Shown one piece after another: positions 42,492 to 51,184 of a DNA stretch of 64,000 bases (position 1 is its first letter; each line of letters begins with the position of its first letter). The DNA is from JAMXLO01 sp037201625 (lineage in GTDB: Bacteria > Pseudomonadota > Alphaproteobacteria > Acetobacterales > Acetobacteraceae): positions 1,488,001 through 1,552,000 of the forward strand of contig JBBCGR010000003.1 of assembly GCA_037201625.1 (NCBI GenBank). The letters are read 5' to 3'. Both the position numbers and the translations under genes were made by a program. Under the pieces are notes generated by a model. It saw only the letters and a program-made list of their open reading frames with translations. It had not been told where the DNA came from and did no database searches.

Positions 42492-42534
42492 GCGTGATCC
42501 GCGCAGGTGGCGTCACCGGAGCGGTGAATCACGC
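42492..42534. promoter_or_regulatory. Hairpin-forming repeat upstream of the membrane-anchored small protein
   Basis: GCGTGAT (42492-42498) and ATCACGC (42528-42534) bracket a nested GGTG/CACC pair in the 248-bp divergent region. It could be an operator or RNA structure; nothing else was recognised in this gap. Confidence 0.3.
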
Positions 42535-42609
42535 TCTCAGACGAGGAGCTGGAGCGGGTTCCGTCTCCAGGTGCGAGTGTCGAGCGAACATATGCAGGAG
42601 GCAACGAGG

Positions 42610-42849
42610 ATGGATGATTCGATCTCTGGTTCGGTGCAGGATTCTATCGGTGCGGCCGCCCAGCGGGTGGCTGGCGGCGTGCAGAATGCTGTGGAGCAGG
42701 CAGAGCATGTGGCGTGCCGTGCGCATGACGGCGTCGGTGAGGTCCGCGCCGTGATTCGCGCCCAGCCGATCACCGCGGCCCTTGTCGTGTTCGCACTCGG
42801 CTACCTGTTCGGCCGGTTGGGTTCGCTGCTGCCATCCAGCAGAGCCTGA
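42610..42849 (+). CDS. Small C-terminally anchored protein (ElaB/YqjD-like)
   Basis: 79 residues behind AGGAGG. A helical, amphipathic soluble part (SVQDSIGAAAQRVAGGVQNAVEQAEH) is followed by one C-terminal membrane helix (ITAALVVFALGYLFGRLG). The plan matches DUF883/ElaB/YqjD proteins, which tether ribosomes to the membrane in stationary-phase E. coli; the assignment rests on architecture only. A perfect 9-bp hairpin follows the stop. Confidence 0.7.
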   Translation: MDDSISGSVQDSIGAAAQRVAGGVQNAVEQAEHVACRAHDGVGEVRAVIRAQPITAALVVFALGYLFGRLGSLLPSSRA

Positions 42850-42868
42850 GCACTCCCCTACGCATCCG

Positions 42869-42896
42869 CTGCCGCGCATGAGACACTGCGCGGCAG
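42869..42896 (+). terminator. Perfect 9-bp hairpin after the small anchored protein
   Basis: CTGCCGCGC and GCGCGGCAG flank a 10-nt loop, 20 bases past the stop and 28 bases before the OsmC-family start. Confidence 0.55.
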
Positions 42897-42923
42897 CACG
42901 ATCCGTGGGAGGGGGCGATCCGA

Positions 42924-43421
42924 ATGAATGCCGAGCAGCTTCGCGCCATGCAGGCGCCGATCAAGCAGCGCTATCGCGACACGCCGGAGGCGGCGCTCGT
43001 GCCGGCGCGTGCTGAGGCGCGGCTGGACGGCGAGGGGATTGGCTGCACCGTCCCTGCGTGGCATGGCGAGGTGCGTGCCGGGCTGCATCCTGCCACGGGT
43101 GGCTCGGGCGAATTCGCCTGCTCGGCGGACATGCTGCTGGAGGCGGTGGCGGCGTGTGCCGGCGTCACGCTGCGCGCGGTGGCGACGGCGTCTGGCGTCA
43201 CCATCAGCGGCGGACGGGTGATCGCGGAGGGTAAGTGGGATGCGCGCGGCACGCTGGGCATCGACCGGAGCGTGCCGGTGGGCCTGACCGATATCGTCCT
43301 GCGCTTCGAGGTGGAGTGCGACGCCGACCCGGCGAAGCTGGAGCGCATGATCCAGACGACCGAGCGCTACTGTGTCATCCTGCAAACCTTGCGCAACCCG
43401 CCGCGCATCAGCGTGGGCTGA
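42924..43421 (+). CDS. OsmC family protein
   Basis: 165 residues with the OsmC/Ohr fold: GEFACSADMLLEAVAACAGVTLRAVATASG carries the two family cysteines, and LRFEVECDADPAKLERMIQTTERYCVILQTL matches the second half. Members reduce organic hydroperoxides or act in osmotic and oxidative stress. The third Cys (ERYCVI) is usual in the wider family. The last 14 bases overlap the convergent flavoprotein gene. Confidence 0.88.
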   Translation: MNAEQLRAMQAPIKQRYRDTPEAALVPARAEARLDGEGIGCTVPAWHGEVRAGLHPATGGSGEFACSADMLLEAVAACAGVTLRAVATASGVTISGGRVIAEGKWDARGTLGIDRSVPVGLTDIVLRFEVECDADPAKLERMIQTTERYCVILQTLRNPPRISVG

Positions 43422-44910
43422 GGGCGAAGTCGGCTGCCTGCTGGCCGGCGATCCGGCCGAACACCACGCCGGCGACGAGGCCGGTGCCGCTGCCGTAGTT
43501 GTGGAAATAGAGGCCGCCCAGGATCTCGCCGGCGGCGTACAGCCCGGGGATGGGCGTCCCTGCGGCGTCCTCCACTTCGGCCGACGTGCTGGTCTTCAGG
43601 CCGCCGAAGGTGAAGGTGACGCCGGCCGTCACGCCATAGGCGTGGAACGGCGGCGTATCCAGCCGTTGCGCCCAGTTGGTCTTGTCGATCGCCAGGCCGG
43701 TGGTGCGCAGGCCGTCATGGATGTTGGGGTTGAACGGCACGTCCGGGCGCGGCGCGGCATTGTAGGCGCGCAGCGTGTCCAGCGCTGCCGCGGCATCGAC
43801 GCCGGCGAGTTTCGGCACCAGGTCCTCCAGCGTGTCGGCCTGCTCCTTGGTGATGCGGGCGATGCGGTACTCCTCGCGCAGCAGGCCGACGATCTTGGCG
43901 TCGAACACCTGCCAGGCGAACAGGCCCGGCTGCTTCATCACCTCGTGGCCGTATTTCGCATAGGTATAGCTGTGGAAGTCGAGGCCTTCGTCGAGGAAGC
44001 GCTGGCCGCGCGCATTCAGCAGCACGCCGAAAGGGTAATTGTGTTTCTGGAACCGGTCGCCGACGGTGAGATCGCCATAGGGCGGCGCATTCATGTCCCA
44101 CTGCACGGCATGGGCGCCGGACCAGTGGCCGGCGACCGCGGCGCCGATGTCGATCGCCATGCGATGGCCGATGCCGGTGTTGTATTTCGTGCCGCGTACT
44201 TTCGCGAGGTCCCAGTTCGAGCCGAGATAGCGCGCGCGCATCTCGGCGTTGGATTCGAACCCGCCGCACGCCATCACCACGGCGCCCGCACGCAGGTCGT
44301 AGTCCCGGAAGCGGTGCCGCACGCGCACGCCGTCGATGCGCGCATCGCCTCGCAGCAGGGCGGTGGCGGTGGTCTCGTACAGCACCGGGATGCCGATCTG
44401 CTCCAGGCGGGCGTGCAACGCGGCAACCAGATGCTGTCCGCCGCCCAGGATGTGGCACGCGAGGCCGCCCCAGAACTTGAATTTTCCGCCCACCTTGAAG
44501 GCCTGGCGGCCGAGTGCGGGCTGGAACCGCACGCCCTGTTCGCGCAGCCACAGACCGGCAGCGAAACTGTTGCCGATCAGAACTTCGGTGAGGTCGGCGT
44601 CGCAGCGATACTCCGTCAGGCGGCCCATGTCGTCGAAATACTGGCCCTCGGTGTAGCTGCCGAAGTCGATGGTCGCGAGGTCCAGATCGGCGATGTCCGG
44701 CGCGAGGCGCAGCAGGTCATCGACGCTCGAGTATTTGAAGCGGAACGCGCCGCCGGTGAAGGCCGAATTGCCGCCGCGTGCCTCCCTGGGCGCGGTCTCC
44801 AGCAGGGCCACCGTGGCGCCGGCCGCGTGCGCCGAGAGCGCTGCGTTGGCGGCGGCATTGCCGGCACCGATCACCAGAACGTCGACCTTGCCCAGTTCCG
44901 CCGGTGTCAT
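43408..44910 (-). CDS. tcuA: FAD-dependent dehydrogenase, TcuA (tricarballylate dehydrogenase)-like
   Basis: 500 residues of the fumarate-reductase/succinate-dehydrogenase flavoprotein family. FAD motif VLVIGAGNAAANAALSAHAAGA, then GGNSAFTGGAFRFKY, ACHILGGGQHLV, GGFESNAEMRARYLG, GIGHRMAIDIGA and the C-terminal PIPGLYAAGEILGGLYFHNYGSGTGL. These match TcuA, which oxidises tricarballylate to cis-aconitate. The partner tcuB and transporter tcuC are absent, so the substrate is uncertain. The start is ATG 44910; the frame is open upstream without family similarity. Confidence 0.85.
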   Translation of the reverse strand: MTPAELGKVDVLVIGAGNAAANAALSAHAAGATVALLETAPREARGGNSAFTGGAFRFKYSSVDDLLRLAPDIADLDLATIDFGSYTEGQYFDDMGRLTEYRCDADLTEVLIGNSFAAGLWLREQGVRFQPALGRQAFKVGGKFKFWGGLACHILGGGQHLVAALHARLEQIGIPVLYETTATALLRGDARIDGVRVRHRFRDYDLRAGAVVMACGGFESNAEMRARYLGSNWDLAKVRGTKYNTGIGHRMAIDIGAAVAGHWSGAHAVQWDMNAPPYGDLTVGDRFQKHNYPFGVLLNARGQRFLDEGLDFHSYTYAKYGHEVMKQPGLFAWQVFDAKIVGLLREEYRIARITKEQADTLEDLVPKLAGVDAAAALDTLRAYNAAPRPDVPFNPNIHDGLRTTGLAIDKTNWAQRLDTPPFHAYGVTAGVTFTFGGLKTSTSAEVEDAAGTPIPGLYAAGEILGGLYFHNYGSGTGLVAGVVFGRIAGQQAADFALSPR

Positions 44911-45005
44911 GCGCCGTCCTCCCGAATTCTGTTGCGGCGAGTCTTGCACAACACGGCAGCCGCTTGAACAGCGGGCGATCGGTCGCTTCCTGTCCTGCGC
45001 ATGGC

Positions 45006-45033
45006 TTGACATCGCGTCACGGCGTGGAATGCT
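45006..45033 (+). promoter_or_regulatory. Promoter of the riboswitch-controlled gene
   Basis: A perfect -35, TTGACA (45006-45011), is followed after 16 bases by AATGCT (45028-45033). Transcription would start near 45040, just at the beginning of the TPP aptamer, which supports both predictions. Confidence 0.6.
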
Positions 45034-45037
45034 GCCG

Positions 45038-45116
45038 AAACACCGGGGTGTCCTCGCGCGAGGGCTGAGATCATACCCGCGAACCTGCTCTGGATCATGC
45101 CAGCGAAGGGAGTTGC
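45038..45116 (+). promoter_or_regulatory. TPP riboswitch (THI element)
   Basis: The conserved aptamer blocks appear in order: CACCGGGGTG (45041-45050), GGGCTGAGA (45062-45070), ATACCC (45073-45078), GAACCTG (45081-45087), CTGGAT and CCAGCGAAGGGA (45100-45111). This is the thiamine pyrophosphate aptamer. The ribosome-binding sequence AAGGGAG of the next gene is the 3' part of the aptamer itself, 8 bases before the ATG, so ligand binding should block translation directly. The variable P3 arm is short (TCCTCGCGCGAG). Confidence 0.95.
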
Positions 45117-45118
45117 CC

Positions 45119-46258
45119 ATGCACATCGTTGTCGTCGGCGCGGGGATTCTGGGCGCCAGCACGGCCTTTCATCTCGCGCGCTCGGGCGCGGCCGTCACGG
45201 TGGTCGACCGGGCGGACGCAGGACGCGCGACGGCCGCGGGCGCCGGCATCATCTGCCCCTGGGTCTCCGGGGCCGACGATCCGGCCTTCTATGGGCTGTA
45301 CGTGCGGGGCGCGCGCTACTACGCCGACCTCGTGCCTGCACTGGCGGAACTGGGCCAAACCGACCTGGGCTTCCGCCGCACGGGCGCGCTGGTGGTGTCG
45401 GAGGATACCGGCGAATTGCGGGCCTTCAACGGCATGCTCGAGCGCCGGCGCGCCGCAACACCCGAGATGGGCGCCACCACGATCCTGTCGCCGCGCGACG
45501 CAAGGGCGCTGTTCCCGCCGCTGCATCGCGACCTGGCGGGGTTGCATGTCGCCAACGGCGCGCGCATCGACGGGCGGAGGATGTCGGCCGGGCTGCTGCG
45601 TGCCGCACAGGCACTCGGCGCACGCGTGGTCGAGGGCGATGCGGTGTTGCTCGCATCCGGCGCGCGCGTCACCGGCGTGCAGGTCGGCAGCGAAATCGTA
45701 GCTGCGCACGGCGTCATCGTCACGGCCGGTGCGTGGGCTCCATCGCTGCTGCGCGGCGTGGGTGTGGCACTGCCGATCGAGCCGCAGCGCGGTCAGATCG
45801 TGCATCTGCGACTGCGGGGCCAGGCGACCGGCGACTGGCCGGTGATCCTTCCGCCGGGCAGCCACTATCTGCTGGCGTTCGACGATTCTCGCGTGGTGGC
45901 CGGAGCGACGCGCGAGACCGGTGCGGGGTTCGACCACCGCGTCACCGCGGCGGGACAGGCCGAGGTACTGGCGCAGGCGCTGGGCGTGGCGCCCGGATTG
46001 GCGGATGCCACGGTCATCGAGACACGCGTCGGCTTCCGGCCGGTCGGTCCGGGGATCCGGCCGTTGCTGGGACGCCTGCGCAGCGTCGAGGGTCTGGTCG
46101 TGGGCAACGGACTTGGCGCGGCGGGGCTGACGATCGGACCGTTCGCCGGCAGCCTGCTGTCCGCTGTGGCGCTGGGTCAGGCAGTGCCGCTCGACCTCGC
46201 GCCGTTCGACCCGCAGCGGCGCGCGGCACCGGGCGCGCCGCTGCCGCCGCTGCGATGA
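45119..46258 (+). CDS. thiO: ThiO-like FAD-dependent amine/glycine oxidase
   Basis: 379 residues, D-amino-acid-oxidase family: N-terminal FAD motif IVVVGAGILGASTAFHLARSG, then GAGIICPW, GLHVANGARIDGRRMSAGLLRAA, VTAGAWAPSLLRGVGVALPIEPQRGQIVHL and C-terminal VGFRPVGPGIRPLLG...VGNGLGAAGLTIGP. The TPP riboswitch directly upstream ties it to thiamine. ThiO makes iminoglycine for the thiazole ring. However, thiS, thiG, thiE and thiC are absent and the gene stands alone, so a thiamine-salvage or degradation role is also possible. The next gene is convergent. Confidence 0.8.
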   Translation: MHIVVVGAGILGASTAFHLARSGAAVTVVDRADAGRATAAGAGIICPWVSGADDPAFYGLYVRGARYYADLVPALAELGQTDLGFRRTGALVVSEDTGELRAFNGMLERRRAATPEMGATTILSPRDARALFPPLHRDLAGLHVANGARIDGRRMSAGLLRAAQALGARVVEGDAVLLASGARVTGVQVGSEIVAAHGVIVTAGAWAPSLLRGVGVALPIEPQRGQIVHLRLRGQATGDWPVILPPGSHYLLAFDDSRVVAGATRETGAGFDHRVTAAGQAEVLAQALGVAPGLADATVIETRVGFRPVGPGIRPLLGRLRSVEGLVVGNGLGAAGLTIGPFAGSLLSAVALGQAVPLDLAPFDPQRRAAPGAPLPPLR

Positions 46259-46310
46259 GCGGAGGCGGCTTCGCGAGAGGTCTCAGTCACCGCGCTCGAA
46301 CGACCGCGCG

Positions 46311-47558
46311 CTACTTCCTCGCGTCGGTGTACGGGTAGACCAGCGTTCCTGTCTTCAGCGACGGCGGCCAGAGGATCACCTCGGTCTTCGGATCCTTGAA
46401 CTGCTCCATGTCGTTCGGCTTCACGTTCTGGAACTGCACCTGCATCACGCGCGGTTCGGACCACTCGCCGTTCGGGCCGAAATTCACGTCGCCGACCACG
46501 GTCTTGAAGGTGTGCGAGCGCAGGTACTCGGCCAGCTTCTCCTGGTCGAGCGTCTTGGCACCCTCCACCGCCTGCTGCAGCACCTGCATGTAGCCGAAGG
46601 CGAAGGGCGGCAGGTAATAGCCCAGCGCATCGACGCCGGCCGATGCAGCCTGCGCCTGGTATTTCTTGAGGAACTCCTTGGCCTCATCGCTCGCCAGGCC
46701 CGACCACGGCAGCCAATAGTCGTACACCACGATCCCGTTGAGCAGCGGGCCAAGCTGCACCTTGATCGCCGTGCTTTGCAGGCCGACCATGCCGCCGCCG
46801 AACAGCTTCGCCTTGAGGCCCACCTCGCTGGCGGCGCGGATCATGCCGACCGAATCCGGCGGATAGGAGCATACCATCACGAGGTCCGGACTGGTCGCCT
46901 GGATGGCGCGGATGATCGGCGTGTAGTCGGCCGTCGCCGGCGGATAGGCCTTGTCGTACACCAGCTTGATGCCATGCTTCTTCGCCAGCGCGCGGGCGCC
47001 CTCCATCGCGTTGTGCGGGAACTCCGCATCGGCGCCGACCAGCGCCAGCGTCTGCGGCTTCGGAGTCTGCTCCATCGCGATGGCGAAGAACCCCTCGGCG
47101 AAGCTCTGCTTCGGCTCCATGCCGCCGGTCGGGGTGAACGAGAAGTATTTGCCATACTTGAACTCGCTGTTCGCGGCGAGGCCGAACAGGCTCAGGAAGG
47201 TGCGGTTGCGCTGCATGATGATCGGCATCGCCGGCGCAATCATGTTGGTGGCGTAACCGCTGACCACGAGGTCGACCTTGTCGACGTCGAGCAGCTTCGT
47301 ATAGATGCCTGGAATCGTCGAAGGGTTCGACTGGTCGTCGTAATAGACCAGCTTCACCGGCCGGCCGAGCAGCCCGCCCTTGGCGTTGATGTCGCCTTCC
47401 CAGATCTGCATGGCCAGCAGCGCCGCCTTGCCGTTGGGCGCGAGCCCTCCGGTCAGTGCCATGCCGAAACCGATGGTGATGGGGGTGCTCTGCGCATGGG
47501 CCGGCGCGATCCATGCGCAGGCGCCCGCGGCGGCAACGAAAAGACGCCTGGACAGCAT
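46311..47558 (-). CDS. ABC transporter substrate-binding protein, branched-chain amino acid type
   Basis: 415 residues with signal peptide LSRRLFVAAAGACAWIAPAHAQ. A LivK/AmiC-like type I periplasmic binding fold: ITIGFGMALTGGLAPNGKAALLAMQIWEGDINAKGGLLGRPVKLVYYDDQSNPS, then YTKLLDVDKVDLVVSGYATNMIAPAMPI and YTPIIRAIQATSPDLVMVCSYPPDSVG. No permease or ATPase genes are adjacent. It is divergent from the ring-cleavage dioxygenase gene, so its ligand may be an aromatic acid (inference). Confidence 0.9.
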   Translation of the reverse strand: MLSRRLFVAAAGACAWIAPAHAQSTPITIGFGMALTGGLAPNGKAALLAMQIWEGDINAKGGLLGRPVKLVYYDDQSNPSTIPGIYTKLLDVDKVDLVVSGYATNMIAPAMPIIMQRNRTFLSLFGLAANSEFKYGKYFSFTPTGGMEPKQSFAEGFFAIAMEQTPKPQTLALVGADAEFPHNAMEGARALAKKHGIKLVYDKAYPPATADYTPIIRAIQATSPDLVMVCSYPPDSVGMIRAASEVGLKAKLFGGGMVGLQSTAIKVQLGPLLNGIVVYDYWLPWSGLASDEAKEFLKKYQAQAASAGVDALGYYLPPFAFGYMQVLQQAVEGAKTLDQEKLAEYLRSHTFKTVVGDVNFGPNGEWSEPRVMQVQFQNVKPNDMEQFKDPKTEVILWPPSLKTGTLVYPYTDARK

Positions 47559-47665
47559 CGACAGGTTCCTCCCGATTGATTGCTTGCCCGCATCCTATGG
47601 TTCGCCGGAGTGGCACGCCAGTGGGGATGGGCTATGGTGCCGGCGCTGAGCCAGAGGAGCGTCCC

Positions 47666-48571
47666 ATGCAGGACCTTGACGAATTCACCGTCACCGAAGC
47701 GGCCCTCGCGCAAATGGCGAATACGGCCGACCCGCGCATGAAGGAGATCATGGATGCCGCGGTGCGGCACCTGCACGCCTTCGCGCGCGAGGTGCAGTTG
47801 ACGCCGGCGGAGTGGCTGTCCGGTATCCAGTTCTTCACCGCGGTGGGGCAGGCCTGCACGCCGTTCCGCCAGGAATTCATCCTGCTGGCCGATGTGCTGG
47901 GCCTGAGCGCGCTGGTGAACGTGATGCACGATCAGAAGGCGCGCGAGCTTGGCACGCAGAGCAGTTTGCTCGGGCCGTTCTTCCGCGAGGGCGCGCCGGA
48001 ACTGCCGGCGGGCGCCTCGATCGTTGCGAAGCCCTCGGTGCCGGAGATCGTGGTGTATGGCCGCGTCACCGACAATGCCGGCAAGCCGGTGGCGGGCGCG
48101 CTGGTGCAGGTGTGGCAGACCAGCGAGCACGGCCTGTATGACCTGCAGGCGGAGAACGCGGGCGAGGTGATGGACCTGCGCGGCAATTTCCGCACGGATG
48201 CGGACGGCCACTACCATTTCCGCACGGTGCGTCCGCTCGGCTACTCGATCCCGATGGACGGGCCGGTGGGCGAGATGGTGAAGGCACAGAACCGTCACGG
48301 ATTTCGGCCATCGCACATCCACATGCTGATCGGCGGCGACGGTTATCGCGAGCTTGTCACGGCACTTTACTTCGGCGATGACGAGCATATCGACTCCGAC
48401 ACGGTGTTCGGCGTCTCCGGCTCGCTGGTGGTGCAGGCGAAGGACGATCCGGGCTCGCCAATTCCGGGTCTGCAGGCGGTGCGCTACGACTTCCGCCTGG
48501 CGCGTGCCGAGGCCAACGACACGGGACGTGTCGGTGCCGATCCGTCGCGGCTGATGCCGGCGGCGCAGTAG
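47666..48571 (+). CDS. Intradiol ring-cleavage dioxygenase (hydroxyquinol/catechol 1,2-dioxygenase-like)
   Basis: 301 residues behind AGAGGAG. The N-terminal helical dimerisation domain (EIMDAAVRHLHAFAREVQLTPAEWLSGIQFFTAVGQ) precedes the beta-sandwich. Fe(III) ligands are visible: Y158 (EHGLYDLQ), Y193 (GYSIP), H217 and H219 (RPSHIHMLI). LLGPFFREGAPELP is typical of the hydroxyquinol/chlorocatechol branch. It cleaves an aromatic diol between the hydroxyls to a muconate-type acid. A cyclase-family gene follows after 28 bases. Confidence 0.92.
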   Translation: MQDLDEFTVTEAALAQMANTADPRMKEIMDAAVRHLHAFAREVQLTPAEWLSGIQFFTAVGQACTPFRQEFILLADVLGLSALVNVMHDQKARELGTQSSLLGPFFREGAPELPAGASIVAKPSVPEIVVYGRVTDNAGKPVAGALVQVWQTSEHGLYDLQAENAGEVMDLRGNFRTDADGHYHFRTVRPLGYSIPMDGPVGEMVKAQNRHGFRPSHIHMLIGGDGYRELVTALYFGDDEHIDSDTVFGVSGSLVVQAKDDPGSPIPGLQAVRYDFRLARAEANDTGRVGADPSRLMPAAQ

Positions 48572-48599
48572 GCTGGCCATGCAGTAAGGAGAGCGAGGG

Positions 48600-49388
48600 A
48601 TGCCGCGCCGGCTGATCGATATCTCGGTGCCGCTGAAAGCGGGGATCAGGAGCGACCCGCCGCAGATGCTGCCGCAGATCGAGTACATGGACCACCACAT
48701 GACCGCGCCCGCGATGGCGGAGTACATGGGGGTGAGCGTCGATCAGTTGCCGGACGGCGAGTATGCCGCGGTGGAGCGCTGCACCATCAGCACGCATAAC
48801 GGCACGCACCTCGATGCGCCGTATCATTACTTCTCCACGATGAACCACCGGCTGACGCCGGGCGGCGAGCCGTCCTGGCGGATCGACGAGGTGCCGCTGG
48901 ACTGGTGTTTCCAGCCGGCGGCGAAGCTGGATTTCCGCCATCTGCCGGACGGCTATGTCGCGACGCCCGGCGATGTGGAGGCGGAACTGAAGCGCATCGG
49001 CCACACGCTGCGGCCGCTCGAGATCGTCGTGGTGAACACCGCCGCCGGCGCCCGCTATGGCGAGGACGACTACGTCGATTCCGGCTGCGGCATGGGCAAG
49101 GCGGCGACGCTGTGGCTGCTCGAGCGCGGCGTCCGCCTGGTCGGCACCGATGCGTGGAGTTGGGACGCGCCGTTTTCGCACACGCGCCGCAAGGTGGCGG
49201 AGACCGGCGATGCCGGCCTGATCTGGGAAGGTCATCGGGCCGGGCGTGAGATCGGCTACTCGCACCTGGAGAAGCTGCACAATCTGGAGACGCTGCCGGC
49301 CGACGGGTTCGAGGTGGTGTGCTTTCCGGTGAAGGTGCATCGGGCTTCGGCCGGATGGACGCGGGCGGTGGCAATCGTGCAGGAGTAG
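48600..49388 (+). CDS. Cyclase family / kynurenine formamidase-like hydrolase
   Basis: 262 residues. Metal-binding signature STHNGTHLDAPYHYF (H66, H70, D72, H76), as in the KynB/cyclase superfamily, followed by VVVNTAAGARYGEDDYVDSGCGMGKAATLWLLERGVRLVGTDAWSWDAPF. These are Mn/Zn amide or lactone hydrolases. Next to an intradiol dioxygenase it may act on a ring-cleavage product or on a formylated aromatic amine. The substrate is not proven. Confidence 0.9.
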   Translation: MPRRLIDISVPLKAGIRSDPPQMLPQIEYMDHHMTAPAMAEYMGVSVDQLPDGEYAAVERCTISTHNGTHLDAPYHYFSTMNHRLTPGGEPSWRIDEVPLDWCFQPAAKLDFRHLPDGYVATPGDVEAELKRIGHTLRPLEIVVVNTAAGARYGEDDYVDSGCGMGKAATLWLLERGVRLVGTDAWSWDAPFSHTRRKVAETGDAGLIWEGHRAGREIGYSHLEKLHNLETLPADGFEVVCFPVKVHRASAGWTRAVAIVQE

Positions 49389-49419
49389 CTGTCCGGCGCA
49401 ATAAAACGGAGGAAACACA

Positions 49420-50481
49420 ATGAAATGGCTGCGTTCGATGCTGGCGGCTTCGGCTGCCCTGCTGCTGGCGCCCGGTGCCTGGGCGGCCGCATGCGACAAC
49501 CCGCGGCAATTGGATGGCTTCAAGACCTGTGCCGATGTCGAGGCGGCCGAGAAGGAAGGCCAGTTCATCCTCTACAGCACCGACCCCGAGACCAACATGG
49601 CCGCGTATCTTGCTGACTTCCGCAAGATGTTTCCGAAGATCGCCACCAACTACGTGCGCCTCCAGGCCGGCGCGCTGTATGCCAAGGTGAACGCTGAACG
49701 CCAGGCGAAGCAGTACCTGGCCGACGTGATGCAGATCACCGACATGAGCTTCGTGCTCGATTTCCAGAAGCGCAAAGGCTACGTGCCCTACGCGTCGCCG
49801 GAACTGGCCGCCTACAAGCCGGAGTATAAGAGCAATCCGGAAGGCCTCTGGACCTGGGGCGTCATCATCGTCGCCGGCATCGCCTACAATCCGAGTCTTG
49901 TGCCGGCCGACCAGGCGCCGAAAAGCTGGAAGGACCTGCTCGACCCGAAATGGAAGGACGTGATCAACGTCAAGGTGTCGAACTCCGGCCTGCAGCACGT
50001 CACCTGGTACATGATCAAGCAGATCTACGGTGACGACTACTGGAAGAAATTCGCCGAACTGAACCCGCGCGCCTTCGACTCCTACGTCCAGCAGTTCGAC
50101 CGCACGGTGAACGGCCAGGACCAGGTCATCTCGACCGCGCAGTATTCAGGCTATCTGCAATTCAAGGCGAAGGGCGCGCCGATCGCATTCGTCAATGCGC
50201 CCGAAGGCCTCACTGCGACGCCCGGCGTCTACGGCGTGCTGGAGAATTCGCCGCACCCGCAGGCGGCGCGCCTGTTCATGGACTGGATCCTGGGTGTGCC
50301 GGGGCAGAAGGCGCTCGCCGCGGCCACCGCGCTCTATTCGCCGCGTGCCGACGTGCCGCCGCCGCCCGGCGGGATTCCGATCACCGAGTTCAAGGTGCTG
50401 GCACCGACCGACTGGGACGCCTTCCTGAAGACGCACACCCAGTTCGCCCGCGAATGGGACAAGATGACCGGGATGCGCTGA
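49420..50481 (+). CDS. Iron-type ABC transporter substrate-binding protein
   Basis: 353 residues with signal peptide SMLAASAALLLAPGAWAA. A class-2 binding protein of the ferric iron/AfuA type: EGQFILYSTDPETNMAAYLADFRKMFPKI, GVIIVAGIAYNPSLVPADQAPKSWKDLLDPKWKDVINV, ENSPHPQAARLFMDWILG. It shares its ending style with the protein at 25138 (ADVPPPPGG against GDVPPPDGA). No permease is adjacent. It lies 31 bases after the cyclase gene on the same strand, so it may bind a related organic ligand instead of iron. Confidence 0.88.
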   Translation: MKWLRSMLAASAALLLAPGAWAAACDNPRQLDGFKTCADVEAAEKEGQFILYSTDPETNMAAYLADFRKMFPKIATNYVRLQAGALYAKVNAERQAKQYLADVMQITDMSFVLDFQKRKGYVPYASPELAAYKPEYKSNPEGLWTWGVIIVAGIAYNPSLVPADQAPKSWKDLLDPKWKDVINVKVSNSGLQHVTWYMIKQIYGDDYWKKFAELNPRAFDSYVQQFDRTVNGQDQVISTAQYSGYLQFKAKGAPIAFVNAPEGLTATPGVYGVLENSPHPQAARLFMDWILGVPGQKALAAATALYSPRADVPPPPGGIPITEFKVLAPTDWDAFLKTHTQFAREWDKMTGMR

Positions 50482-50485
50482 ACGG

Positions 50486-51184
50486 TCAGCGCCGCACATC
50501 CAGCAGCCGGCCGATCGCGAGCACCACCATGGCGGTGGCACCGCGATCGGCCTGCGGGAACGCGATCCAGTAGAGCGTGCACAGCACGGGGCAGGCCACG
50601 GCAAAGGGCGACAGCGCGGTGATCCAGAAGAACGCGTCGAGCATCAGCACCATGAAGGCCTGCAGCATCATGAACACCACGGGAATGGCGAACGGCATGA
50701 GGAGGCAGGCCAGCAGCAGCCGCCACAGCGACACCCGCGCCACCAGGAGCAGCCCGAGCACCGTCCCGACCGTTCCACCCAGGCCGGCGAGCACGACCCA
50801 GCCGGCGACACCGCTGGTTTCCTGATAGATCGCAATCACGGTGCGGGGGATCGCGAGGACCAGCAGCACCGTCATGTGCAGCGCCGTCGCCGCCGCCTGT
50901 CCGATCGCCGAGCCCAGGCTGTCATGCGAGGAGGGATAGAACACCACGCTGCGCGCCGCCTGATCGATCGCCGCGGCATAGCTCAGCAGCAGGTTGTGCG
51001 GCGTGAAGCGGCTGATCGCGACGTAAAGATCGTTCTGGGTGATCAGGGCGTCGCGCAGGCTGCGATCGCCCACCGAGGCCTGGAACATCCAGCCGACCAG
51101 CAGCACCAGAGAGACCGACACCACGAGGTCGATGATGTAGTGCACGGCCAGCCGTCCGCGCAGCGGGCGCCGCGGGGCGTCCAT
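50486..51184 (-). CDS. Uncharacterised integral membrane protein
   Basis: 232 residues from ATG 51184. About five hydrophobic segments: VHYIIDLVVSVSLVLLVGWMF, ATALHMTVLLVLAIPRTVIAIY, WVVLAGLGGTVGTVLGLLLVA, LLLACLLMPFAIPVVFMMLQAFMVLML and ALSPFAVACPVLCTLYWIAF. No motif or family recognised. It is convergent with the binding-protein gene (4 bases between stops) and divergent from the hydrogenase operon. Confidence 0.7.
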   Translation of the reverse strand: MDAPRRPLRGRLAVHYIIDLVVSVSLVLLVGWMFQASVGDRSLRDALITQNDLYVAISRFTPHNLLLSYAAAIDQAARSVVFYPSSHDSLGSAIGQAAATALHMTVLLVLAIPRTVIAIYQETSGVAGWVVLAGLGGTVGTVLGLLLVARVSLWRLLLACLLMPFAIPVVFMMLQAFMVLMLDAFFWITALSPFAVACPVLCTLYWIAFPQADRGATAMVVLAIGRLLDVRR

